The position numbers and the translations under genes were made by a program. From assembly GCA_940671915.1 (NCBI GenBank), contig CALNVZ010003434.1:42020090-42084089 (forward strand): a DNA stretch of 64,000 bases, written 5' to 3'. Source of the DNA: Paracentrotus lividus. Taxonomy: Eukaryota; Echinodermata; Echinoidea; Camarodonta; Echinidae. The notes beneath the pieces are model-generated. The model made no database searches. It saw nothing but the letters and a program-made list of their open reading frames with translations, and was not told where the DNA came from. Every line of letters begins with the position of its first letter. Position 1 is the first letter of the stretch. Positions 1 through 12,900 of the stretch are shown here, in pieces.

Positions 1-93
1 CTCCGGGGGAGCTGTCCTCCGGGGGAGCTGTCCTCCGGGGGAGCTGTCCTCCGGGAGTTGTCCCCGGGGGAGTTGTCCTCCGGGGGAGATTTC
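1..93. repeat. GC-rich 16-bp minisatellite
   Basis: About six tandem copies of a 16-bp unit (CTCCGGGGGAGCTGTC). The first three are perfect and the last three vary by one to three bases. The array begins at or before the window edge, so its true length is unknown. It probably lies in an upstream intron of PRODH. Confidence 0.9.
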
Positions 94-104
94 CTAGAAC
101 CGTT

Positions 105-405
105 ATCTCTTTCCTTATGTTATTCATTGTTTTATCTCTCTTTCATTATGTTATTCATTGTTTTCCTCTTTTTCCTTATGTTAGTCATTGTTCTCTCTCT
201 TTCCTTATGTGTTATATTGTTTGTATCTTTTCCTTATGTTATTCATTGTTTTCCTCTTATCCCTTATGTTATTCTTTGTTTTTCTTTCTTTCCTTATGTT
301 GTTCATTGCTTTTCTCTTTTTCCTTATGTTATTCATTGTTTTTCTCTTTTCCTTATGTTATTCATTGTTTTTCTCCTTTTCCTTATGTTATTCATTGTTT
401 TTCTC
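105..405. repeat. CT-rich ~28-bp tandem array
   Basis: Eleven or so imperfect copies of a unit reading roughly TTCCTTATGTTATTCATTG followed by a T/C-rich stretch. The repeat is open in three frames and gives long hydrophobic reading frames, but these simply repeat the satellite and are not a gene. Confidence 0.9.
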
Positions 406-658
406 TTTACTTGTGTTATCAAAATTACAAATAATTATGCATATTCATGACCACATTTTCATTGATTGTCTATTGCTTAGCCCCGCTTTTCCTTAGCACG
501 GTTTGGTTTCAGACTGCAACTCTTAGCACCGCAATTGCCTTGCTAACTCCGCAATTACCCGGCTAACCCTGCTTTTTAGCAGGGCCAGATAGTACCGTAC
601 TATTTACCGTGCCAGCCTACTTTGGTAAAACGCAGTCTGAAACAGAAGCGTGCTAAGC

Positions 659-724
659 TTAACCCCGGGAAATAGGTGGTACTAAGGCCCCCCCCCCTTA
701 ACACCACCTATTTCCTGGGGTTAA
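659..724. repeat. 22-bp-stem hairpin within a palindromic block
   Basis: Arms 659-680 and 703-724 are inverted copies with one mismatch, around a C-rich loop. The wider 500-746 stretch contains further inverted copies of a CAGTCTGAAAC motif (about 507, 632 and 735). This suggests a small foldback element made of nested hairpins. Confidence 0.7.
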
Positions 725-900
725 GGATTTTAACTGCAGTCTGAAAAGGGTATTTGAGTGTTTATCCTGGTATTTCGTGGCTGACATTACAGAGCTAAAT
801 CCGTTTGAGCTTCCGTTTCATATATTGATTGTAATCATTTCTTTATTTCAAAGAAAAGCTAGGTTGGTTAAAGAAATAAATCTGTTATTTTTCCATACAG

Positions 901-989
901 ATCCTGTATTTCAGAAGCTGATCATGATGTTAGCGGTAAGTTGAATGAGAATCCCAGGAATGAAAATGAATTGCATAAAAAAAGTACCG
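901..989 (+). CDS. PRODH: PRODH exon (first in window)
   Basis: Acceptor CCATACAG and donor G|GTAAGC. It enters in phase needing two upstream bases and leaves one base (G), which completes GAT with the exon at 7093. It encodes a hydrophilic, poorly conserved linker beginning SCISEADHD and ending HKKST, matching the variable segment before the conserved GDRR motif of animal PRODH. The exon supplying the two upstream bases is not visible. Confidence 0.75.
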
Positions 990-3900
990 GTAAGCACAAC
1001 ATACCCTGATCAGAACTGAACTTAATTTGATAGTTATGATATAACCACAAAACACTATATGATGTGTTCATGATATATTTACATTAATGAGTATAATAAG
1101 CCCCCCCCCCAAAAAAAAAAAAAAAAAAAATGTGAATTTTTGCCCTGCTGTTTTGGGGTGCTTTTTGTTGACTTATATACCAATTGGCAAATCATTCATT
1201 CATCTTTTTACTGAATGATAATTTTTATTTGTAAAGCACATTTACAAACAAATGATTTTAATCAGAGCACTAATATAGGTAATAGCCATTAGATCAGGCC
1301 TGCACTAGATACATATAATTTGCAAACAATATTGTAAGAAAACATGACATAAGCAAAATTAAACAATATTATTCATTTAGGACGGAAACAGTTAGTTTAG
1401 TTTTGAAGGTTTCTGTTCATTACATTATGTATACAGGTAGAGTCATCCAGAATACCAGTCTCTTTCTAATTTATTCAATTCTTTTTAAATTGATTTATTT
1501 TGTAACATGTTACAAAATTTGTGTAATGACTTAAAGCGTATTGTTCAATAGTCTTATTTACATTAATTTTTCATATCCCTGAAATTTCTTAATTATCAAT
1601 TTAGACATATCGTGAAACCGCTTCATTTGTAAGCTTTTTAATTTTGTTATCAGACCACATACTCTGACACAGATAATAAACAGCTTACATGTAGCATATG
1701 GTTTGTTGAAGGAATAAAAATCAGAAGGAAAGAGAGACATCAAAGTGCCCATCCAGCCACCAACAAAATTGATCAAAGAAAAAAAAAGGTCCCTGCAAAA
1801 GTTCTAAATACACAATTATTTTTAATGTAGCATTATGACAAACAGTTTATCAGAAAGCCTGCACTGTATTCATTGTATTCATTGCAAACAATGTTAAATT
1901 GAAATGATTGTTCTGGTCATGAGATTTATGCGGCGGTCACAACTCGTCGTAGCCTACGGGGCACGTGCCATCAACGTGGCCTGCGTCGCATGTACAATGC
2001 ACGCACAGGTCCTGGGTCAACTACTGCGATTCCTGCGTTTCTGTAGTAAGGGTATTGGAAAAACTTTCTGCCCGTCGTACATTCAACGTGCCTCCGAGGT
2101 ACCTGCGCTGCACGATTTTTCTACGAAATCCATCGTAGGGAGTTGCACGTCGAAGGTACGGCGAGTTGTGACCGCCGCATAAGATGTGGAAGATTAAACT
2201 GTGTCTAAATGTGTTTTGTAAATGTTGATAGCAATTCACCTAATTATTCACACAGAGCCTTGGGTACAAGTTTGCATGAGTAGTGGCGACTTGTACATTC
2301 AACTTGCCTCAGTGTGAACATCCAATATTATAAGTCGTATCGAGGTTGGAATTACTCATATGAAGCTCTTGACAAACAGGATCAATTCAACTTCACTCAT
2401 AATACACTTTTTCAAACTTGAGACATACTTGAGCACAGTACTCTATACTACTTGTTGCTCACTCTTTGCTACTCCTACTGTGCTCTGTTTAATTCACATT
2501 GGACGCGGTGCAACCTTGAAAAAATGTACATTTCCCCCCGAGTTTCCACGAGTTAGAGCTCCCAGGAACTAGCAGGGACTCATACTACTTCCAACTCGCC
2601 TCTGTGTGAACAATGATTAAGTGTATTGTAATGCTGTTCAAGGCAAGTCCTTTAACCAAGACATAAGTCTAGACAAAAAGTATATTTGCATTTCTGAAGA
2701 ACCACAAACAAATTGTAGAGCATGATAAAAATAGATAGTAAGAGATCCTGAAAACTGAAAAAACTAAAGCCCAGATTTTAATAGACCACTTGCAGTCAGA
2801 GTTGAATTGGGTTAAAAAGTGGTGTAACATTCCACAATAAGGCAATAAAACCACTGGTGGGAGGCCGGCTAGTGCACAATCTTAACTGATAATAAGGTTG
2901 GTTTCCTTAAGTTGTGTGAAAAAGGAAAAATCCTGATAGAACCATATATTCTTTGCCCATTTTTTCATTTTATATACAATGGTGGCCAAAATTATTAGAA
3001 CACCCGAAGCTACACAAAGTCTATGGGATTCTCAATGCCCACCAAAGGTGGTGCCGGAGGCATCATGTTTTCGGGTTGTCCGTCCGTACGTCTGTCCGTA
3101 CGTCGGTACGTCCCGTTTGCTCGTTATCACAATATCTCAAGAACCGTTTGAGATATGAACTTCAAACTAAGGGAGAGTATGTATCATCATAGGAAGATGA
3201 TCTGATTAGATTTTGGAGTATGTAGGTCAAAGGTCAAGGGTCACAGAGGTGAAATTATGAAATTTCATGTAAATAAGTTTGTTATCGCGATCTCAAGAAC
3301 CGTTTGAGATATGAACTTCAAACTGAGGGAGAGTATGTATCACCATAGGAAGATGATTTGAGTAGATTTTGGAGTATGTAGGTCAAAGGTCAAGGATCGC
3401 AGAGGTCAAAATGTTAAATTCCATGTACAGACATGTGTCATACATGTCTGCCAATGTGCCTTATATTTCTGATCTGGCAATGGCGGAGGCATATATTTCG
3501 ACCGCGCGCGGCCGAGGATTCATCTTGTTGAAATTTTAACCCAGTGCTCACTCAACCGTGAAATTTGGCAATGAACTTGTTTTGTATGTTAGGGTACACA
3601 TGTGGCATCTTATTTGATAAGTGTGATGTTGAGAAATTTGAATATTGTTCCAAAATCATTTATTCAAAGTTGTGATAATCTGCTTGTAAACTTTTAAAAA
3701 AAATGACATTTTTGTATTCAACTATTAATCACTGAAGCAAGACATGATGACTCTTCCTAAAAATCAGTCACATGGAAGCTAATAAAATTACCTACACGGA
3801 CATATAATTATTTTTTTTCAATTCCTCCTGGTTAAATTTTTTTTTTATATCTGAAATAGGGGGAACTTTCTTTTTGTATTGTGTTTATATAGTTCTTGTG

Positions 3901-6900
3901 TATGTACACTGTTCTATTACATCACAAAGGATTCACTCCAGCAGGTTTCCAGTTAATATGGCCAGGTAGAGATAGTCTATGAGCACAGACTCTAATTTGA
4001 TTTTGAACAAGATATCTTACATAGGAAGACTAGTCCCCAACCCATTTAATAGTAGTTATAAGAATACCAAATATGAACAACAACAACAGCACTAAAATTG
4101 TTTCGGGAATATGTACAGGTGCCACATGCCTAATTGAGCTCGCATGTAAATTTTTAATTAAGAAAATCAGAATAAAAATATATCATGTCTCTAAGTATAC
4201 TTGATTTATAATACTATGTGTAGACGTACTGTTCTCATAGAAATATTTGCGGGCCGGGCAATCATTTTCGCGCAAAGTTTTGAACATGTTTTGAGGTCGC
4301 TCAGGGCAAAATATTAATGGCGCAAAAATAAGAATGAGTATACATGTAGTAGGCCTACTACATGTAGTTTATTATTGGACATCTGCAATTGAATGTACAT
4401 GCATGTACCAGTAATAATTGTGATTTTAAAATAAGAATAAATTGTTTCTTTTACAGTGTGTCCCAGAAAGAACTTTTTAAATGGCTTAAAAATAAGAAAA
4501 TTATGGTTCTATGGGGGAAAGATTCATATGTAGAGAAAGCTCATATCCTCAAGTATCATTTGACACCAAAAAGTACGAAAATGATGCATGCTTATACATG
4601 AGCAATGCCCACTTTTGTGAAGGACACAAAAGCGAGGCTGCGCAGGAATTCGCTATGCATTTAACACATGCCTATGGCACGCCATGAGGAATAAAAGCAT
4701 TAATGACGTGAATCGGCTAACAAAGACAAAAAACAAACATTAAACCTGGTGTATAGTTTTGGTAACAAAAATGAAATTGGCACAAAACCGATCAAATGTA
4801 GTTACATGTTGTCCGCATTGCACTAAAAGACATGTGTGAGAGATCTTGTGACATTCCTTTCATTATTTCCGATAAATTTCATTGAAATAGTTTGAATGAA
4901 GCGTAATTTAACTGCCGTTTAGACCTCTGCTGAAAGGTTCGCAAGCCGGAGGTTACGGCGTGAATTAGTGCGAACGATCTGTGTGTAACACCCACATAAG
5001 AGAATCCCCATTGGTTTTCCACGTGAGCACTAACATGAGTCGGGGACCCGTCTTATCTTTTTTATACTTATATTATGAAATAAAGACACTAAAACGAGAT
5101 TTCAAGTACTATAATTGCTTTATTATTGTTATTGGAGTCAATCTTTCATAATTTATCTAAATGTGAATCCAAATTAATTTTTCTTTCTCCCGAAACTATA
5201 CACCAGCTTTAATAATATGAACACAGAAAGGATGTCAATTACATGTTTGCATAATATTTATGTTTATTTCTGACTTTTGGTTTATTGTGTCTTTGTTAGC
5301 CAATTCATGCCATTATTGCTTTTTATTCCTCACGGCGTGCCATAGGCACATGGTAAATGCATAAATTCCTGCGCAGCCTGGCTTTTGTGTTCTTCAAAAA
5401 AGTGGGCATTGCTCATTGAAGCATGCATCTTTTTCTGACTTTTTGGTGTCAAATGATAGTTGAGAATATGTGCTTTATCTTAATGAACAGTTATATACGG
5501 CCACCAGAGGGGGTGGTTGGAACTATAGTACCCGAACTGACGCGAAGAATGCGACTATTTTTCCTGAGGGGCGCAGCCCCGAAGGAAAATAGTCGCATTC
5601 GCGTCAGTGAGGGGACTGTAGTTTCACCAATACCTCTGAAGGCTGTATATAACTGGTTTATATCCGTCATCGGAAATAAAAGATTCTAACGTTAGATCTC
5701 TAGAAATCTAACGTTAGAGGCCGATATCTACTCATCTAACTTAGATCTAACCCAGGCCTGCCCTGCATCTGTATGAATGATCTAACTTACGTTACTTAGT
5801 AACGTTAGAATCTCGAGGCCTATAATAGGCCTAGAATCTAGATCTAGATCTAACATTTGAAGACAATAATAAATGGGCGTTTACTCACTCGACCTTTGGA
5901 GTTTGGGTCTCTTCTTCTTGTAAAGTTGGGGGTCTCTGCTTAAGTTCAATCACAATCATTTAGGCCTAGAGGTTGTAGAGGTCTAGAATCTAATCAACAC
6001 TGATCAAACGCTGACAAACTAACGTTAAGCGTTGCTGTCGGTGTCACCATTGAACTCCCTGAATGGAATCATCGTAGACGAGACGAAAACCTCAGCTTGC
6101 TATCATCATCAGCTCCTCCACACTACATTATTTGCCATCTTGTCTCACTACTTTTCACATTACTTGTAAAAATGATCTCTAACTGTTAGAATCTAATCCA
6201 TGTCACTGCACTTCCATGATCCTAGGTTAAGGCACGCACTCTCTCCGGCAAACAGACAGAAATCCCGTCTAGCCTACTTATAGTTATACGCGAGATCAAA
6301 ATGTAAACAAAATTTGATGAGTCATGCGCAAGTTAAGTACGTACGTACGCGCACCATCGTCAAAACAAACCTTACGTCACGCATAGAGGTGGATACCTTT
6401 ATGACGTCACGGCATGCCAGCACACGAATTACATGTTTCGAGGCTATTAGCGCTCACGGAGCCGCCGATGGCTGCGGGGGGGGGGGGTTCAGAAACGTAA
6501 ACATGTACAAAATGGGGTCTTTGTCTCAGCTAGCTTCGATCACGTCGATAGGCACTATCGCTTGATCGACCGTGGCTATTCGCAGCGTACTATCCACGGC
6601 TCAAGGGATTATTCCGGCTTGTGACGTCAGATGTAAGGATTAGTGGCATTTTGCACAATTCATGGACGTTGGTTGGAACTACCTTGGTCACATGACGGGG
6701 TAGACCAATCACCTTTTTAAGATTCTTACCATGACGGATATAATATGAATCTTCTCCCTAACAACCATATAATTACTATTTGGTAACCGTTTCAAAAAGT
6801 GCTATAGTTCTTTCTGTGAACATTACTGTATAGTGCTGTGTCCATTTAATAACTGATCAATGCACTTTACACAAACATATTGAATAACATGATTACATAA

Positions 6901-9900
6901 CAACATGATTAAACGACAGAATTAAATTAGAATATAATACAATGACAATATTTCTAAGAATTTAATTGTATGTACATTTGTAGAGAATATTCATCTAAGG
7001 CAGGTATGTAGCTTAAATTGCAAACCATTTTGATCTTTAAAAAAATGTTTTTTCCATATGTTTTTTTTTTTTTCAATGTACATTGTGTACAGATGACGAA
7101 AAGCATTTGAAGCAATTCATGGCCTATCCAAAGTTTGGGGATCGTCGGGAAGGAGTTTCCAGTGCCAGGACCTATTTCTACACAGATGAGAAGAAATGTG
7201 ATGATAACTTAGACACATTGCTGGAATGCATCCGTGTAGCTGGTGAGTTAGCAATCAAGTAATAACAGACTCTAGTAGAAAATTAGGAGCTTGTCTTGTG
7301 ACTTTGGTTAGCCTGATAAATTGAGCGGCGCTGCAATATTCTGAAACTTAAACTCGATCCCATGATTCATACATGGGGCTTGTTTGTGCAACATCAAGGT
7401 GGTTTGTCAAGCTGACTCCTCAAGCTTCAGCTGCAGGTGCTGTAGCATTGATCAACTTAATGCTTCAACAATGTTCAGGATTTTTCCTTTGATATACCTC
7501 ACAGCTTGCTATTTGTCAAGCCTGCAACACGGCCTATTGGGTTAAGTAGCATCGTGACTATTTAGTGATGGTTCAACTGGAAGTAAATAGTAATAATGCT
7601 ATGTACATTGAATAATGTAGAACAGTCAGTACATGTACACCAAGTCATTTTTGTCCTTTTAAAATAAGTTTATTAGATTTAGTAACCAATTAAAATCCTG
7701 ATTTTACTTTTCTCTGATATTCTAATTTCCATTTTAATCACCTATTCCTCTGTTCCCTATAGGAGCCACTTCTGATGATGGTTTTTGTGCTATTAAGCTC
7801 ACAGCTTTAGGAAGACCACAAATCTTGGTAAGGACTACTCTCATTTTTACAAATGTTCACATTTTTATGTAATAAAAATAAATAAATAAATTCTTTTTGT
7901 TATTCTGACTACGTCAACCAAATTTAAGGGGGGGGGGGTTATAATAGAATAATTTGTCGTTCTCTTCATTCCACGAAGCTGTTCATTTTCCTTCACAAGT
8001 ACACACAAAAAATCAGCGTGAAAAAATGAAGAGAAAGCCTTAAAATCAGTGTTTTTGTAAATGAATTCACGAGTGACCTTGAACAAAAAAATGGCGGAAA
8101 ATTCCCAAAATCTAACATAATTTCCTTAATTAGTTAATAATTCATAGTATATTATCTATATTGAATGGTGTAATTAACACTTAATTAACCCTTAATTAAC
8201 CCTTAATTAGCAGTTCAGTTCCATTTCCAAGCCATAGGTGTTTATTCACTATTATTTTTTCAGCACTTTTTTATATTACATCTTCATTTATCAAACATTC
8301 ATGTCTTGGATACATTGGAAACTATAAGCTTATGTTTAACTTTGTTTTTCTCAGAATTGGTTTTTTGATAATTTGTCTTTGCGCAGAACAAGATAACTCT
8401 AGTATGGAATGTCTGATGCTATTTAAACTTTGCATACTTGTTGAATGAATGGATTGTAATTTTAAATACAGGTTTAGTTTTCTTGTAAAAGTGTCATGAA
8501 TACATAATTACCTATAAGACAATAAAATACAAAAGAACTCATGTCATAAAACAATAACAAAAGACAATTTTGGAATTCTAATCCATTCATTCTCTAGGGA
8601 TATGTTTAGAGAACATCTGTACCAAACATGGACTTACTAAGGTGTAAGATATTCTATAGATCTTGTTTGGGGTAAAAAATGGTAATTAGCGATTTTGGGT
8701 GAAAATTTTGTGATCATAAGATTCCTTCATAAATAACCTTTCTATCCATAGTTTTGTAGGGTTATTTCTTTTAATTTCTTTGGAAATAGGCCAAATTGCA
8801 ATGTACATGTAGCATTAGTCGGCCACACCCACTCCCCCCCCCCCCCCCCCCCCGATTAACCACAGAAAGATCACCATTTGAATTACTCTTGTGCCTCCCA
8901 TTTTATATTCACATCCTGTTATTTGCTAAACAATAACACATTAAGAAAGAAAGTATGACAATCATGAAGGTGATAGATGCAATTGAACTAAGATATAATT
9001 AATTATGCTCAATTTGTACTCTAATCATGGGAATACATGTCTTGGATCTTGTAATGTTTTCTCATGCAGTTGAACCTGTCTGAGTGTTGGTGCGCACTCG
9101 CCAGGTGTTTCTCAGAATGTCAGGTCAGGAAGAGAACCCTACCGTAGATCTCATGTCCATCGTTTGACTGGAGGACCAATTCACATCTGAATTAGAAACC
9201 ATGGTATTACCTCTAGGGATGAGCTCTGGGAGATATGGTTTACTTGGATTGATGGTGATAAGGCATGGGTAAGTGTTGAAAGTAACATATAAGAGAGTAT
9301 GTTAAAACCTCAATTAGAGTTGTGGTATAGAAAGAAAATTATTTTCATTGAAACTTGCCTAGCTTAATTGTCCTCGTACTGTTCCAATGACAAAGTACCT
9401 ACCTACCTACCAGGGCGGCTAAACTGCGAGACCTAGTACGAATCCTCCAGTTATCCCTGTCGTGCATGCAGTTCTTCAGACAAATAACAATAATGGGCAA
9501 AATAATAAAATCATCCAGTCTTGTCCACTAAAATTACTGTCGCAGTCAATAACTCGCGATCAGCAACATGTTGGGGGTGGACATGCTCCTCAAAATGAGG
9601 AGTTTTTGCTTCTCTCATACTCCAGTACCTGTAGTCCTAACCCGTATAAACCCCAACAATCTCTCTTCACTGTAAGGGGCATTGGTAACAAGGAATTGAG
9701 GTTCTGAGATCCCTGTCTCTGAGAACTCTTAAATCATTTGGAAAAAAAGAAAACCCAGCATAATATTTAAAATGCATCGTATTAACATGGATTATAGTAC
9801 AAAACTCATTATATGAAATTTAATATATTAAATACTAGATACTAGGGATCTGTTATAAGGCTTTTAAATTTAAGGCTATTCAGTTAATACAAAATTCATT

Positions 9901-12900
9901 TGGTTAGGGTTTAATCTGGAAGATGTTTTGTTAATATGAGATCACCATTCATATTCCATTAGAGTATTGCATGTTTGTCCAGAGCTTTCATAGATATTGA
10001 CCAGAATGTCATTTTTGGTGAAATCAAGTTTGGGGGAAGTGAAATAAATTTTTATGTTAAATTAACATGCTAACCTGCAGTTCTCACAAGATGTTGTGCT
10101 TATATTTGGACAATTTCCTAAACAGACCCACATTGAAAATCTAGACACAAGGTAATGTAAGTGCCAATATTTAAATTTTGATTCTATTTAATTGAAAATA
10201 AAATTTCACAATGAACATTGTTGATGATGATTTTTCCACTCCTTTAAATCCATCAAGTCAGTGGTGTAGTTTGTAGAAATTTATCACTCTTTCTGATACA
10301 AAAATTAAGGTAATTCAATGTTCCTCCAAATGTTTCCTCTATAATATGATTTGTCATAAAAAGGGCAAGTATTTTGGATCCCTGTTAACGGCACATTTTG
10401 GCAAAAACACAATGTGCAGTACCAAATGTGTTGTCTCACGTTACTGCACATTTGGCACATTTTGGTTATTGACCAAAATGTTCAGTCACATCTAATGGCA
10501 CATTTTGATAAACTTGTGACCACCCCTTATTATCTGCGGCAATCGCATGTATTAGTCAATTTTGTTGGCAATCTGACTATAGGCATTTAGGGGGCAGGTT
10601 AGCTCAAAGACTGCGGCCAGCTAGCTCTGTCCCCGCTCCCCTCGTTGCCCCGATCCTCTTTTGCCCCGCTCACAGCCTTTCATTTCAGGGACAGTCTACA
10701 CCTCACAACCCCCCCCCCTCACAATTTATATCAGGACTGCAATTTTGGTTATTTACCAAATGTGCTTGTAGCACAACCCCTTGATTCTATCTACATGTAC
10801 AAGTTCAAAGAGTATACTCTGGAATATTGAGTCCGATGATAATTTCTTTTAAAAAAGCAAGTGTGCTTAAGTCTTTTCCAATATTTGGCCCTTTGTGTAA
10901 AGAACCCGATTACTGTAACTTGAGAACCATGCATGCCTACCATAGCAAGGTTGCAATTGATGATTCCATGATATTTGCTCTGCAGTAAATCTGCATACTA
11001 ATCAATTTACTAACTTCAGCCCTCAGCTTCACCCTATAATTCAATTTTATAATTCTGTACGTCTAAACCCTCTGAGTGCAAATTACAAGTAATTAAATTT
11101 GAATATTTTCCTTTGGAATCATAATAATTGTTATCACATAATAAATGAATGATCTTTGATTTTATGACCTGAATCAAGAGAAAAATAGTTACAAGTTCTT
11201 ACTCAAATGTACACAAAACGAGGGAAACAAATAGGGACAGTCATTGATATTTATCCCCACAGCTCTTGAAAGAACCAAAGTTCTGTATTAACATAATATT
11301 TTAAGCACAGAAAAAAAAGTTGTAAATTATTTATTTGAGAAACAATGAATAAATGCAAGTATCATGTGATGATACTAGGTCAGGTTTTATTATTCCGGGT
11401 GCCATGTTATTGTGGATTATTGGTAATTGTCTATGTTGATCATCCTCATCAATACATGTGTAGCCATGTTTAAAAACAAACTTGCAATGTAACATTACAC
11501 ATAATGATGTTAGTAGCACTGACTCTTTCATAGCAAATTTCCTGGAGTATCAAATTAATCATGAATTATAGTTATATAATCTATAACCTGTAAATTTCTT
11601 TTGTAACAAGACAAGACTGATTGAAGCCCTATCCTCAGTCAACATTCAATGAAATCATCATATGTAGTGAATGTCAAGCATAGCATAAAGTGTATACACT
11701 TGGATTAATCAGTCCACTCCTGTACTCTGGACCAAGCCTTCATATCTCATTATTAATACAGAACACAGAAACACATTGAGGAATATATGCACATGCTTGA
11801 AAGTGAGAATGGGACAGCTAGAGTCTACCTTGAAAACCTTGAAATCAGAGAATTTAAGAGTTGTCTTTTTTCCCAGCAATGCATCAAAATAGGTTGAAAT
11901 AGATAGAAATCGTTATCTTTGAGTTTTGAAAATTCATGAGGAAAAAATTGAGGAATTCTGTTATAAAATAGTGGGAACCCTTTGGGATAACTTAAAAAAA
12001 AATGTTGTATCCATGCTTGTTATGGGAGTGTAGCTTTAAACTAAATGTATTAGTCATTCAATGCTTGTGGATTAATAAGGAAATACAGGATCAATCATGT
12101 AATTAAATTAGATAGTGATATCAGAGGACCTTGAATTATCTTCTCACAATGTAATGTGTTGTCAAACATTCAATATATTAACAAAAATAATGTTGGTCCA
12201 AAGTTGCTCTTTAAAATAAGTTTCTGATGAAAATGATTTTTCAAAATACCTACCGTACATGTAAATAAAAATCACTACTGAGCACCGTTGTTCAAAATGA
12301 CAGTGTGGAACTCCAACTCTTCCTAACTCTGTGCAATCCCATCATGTATCAACTTATAAATGTTCACACCATCCTTCTGGCAAAAACTTTCCTGAAACAG
12401 GACGTATCCTAGCAACACAGGAAGCATTTCATCAGAGGTGTATCCAGGTGGGGGAGCCACTCCCCCATAATTTTAAAACCACTCATTGGCTGTACATGTT
12501 AAAATCAGAAAAGCTTTTGGTGCCCATCCCCCTATTTTGAAATCCTGTATCCGCAGCTGATTTCATCCAGTATTCATAGAGTGGGAACATCCAGTAAGAA
12601 AAGACCAAAGGAAGCAATCACAAATTTGTAATTTCAGATAAAGGGGGTATCTTACTAAAAAGCGAACCCAGGAGAATGAAGCGAATTTGCAGAGTGTTGT
12701 AAATAAAGATAGTCTAATCAACTCCGTTTTAGTAGGCAGGCCTATCGACGTGAGGCATTTTCTTTTGGTATGTGTTTTCCGGATAAAGGGGTATAGGCGA
12801 ATTAAGCGAATTTCTGGCTAACTTTTCAAAAGAATGAAGTAAAAAAAACCAGTAATTTCTTTTTTCCAGAATTGGCGAATGAAGAAAAATTTTCAGTTTC

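Noticed and set aside
58-496. Overlapping long hydrophobic reading frames resembling membrane proteins
   Set aside because: They translate the 28-bp CT-rich satellite in three frames; the repeated FSLFLMLFIV text has no independent origin.
1904-2182. Small conserved protein gene of 84 codons
   Set aside because: The frame coincides with the MITE ends and amino-acid-changing differences dominate between copies; kept as a finding, not as a gene.
6370-6640. Promoter with CRE sites inside the PRODH intron
   Set aside because: ACGTCA words alone are too weak; no TATA, initiator or exon-like sequence follows.
9070-9123. 18-codon PRODH micro-exon ending CAG|GTCAGG
   Set aside because: Its frame-1 residues after LNLSE do not resemble the family, while the third frame does, so a frame break in a longer exon fits better.
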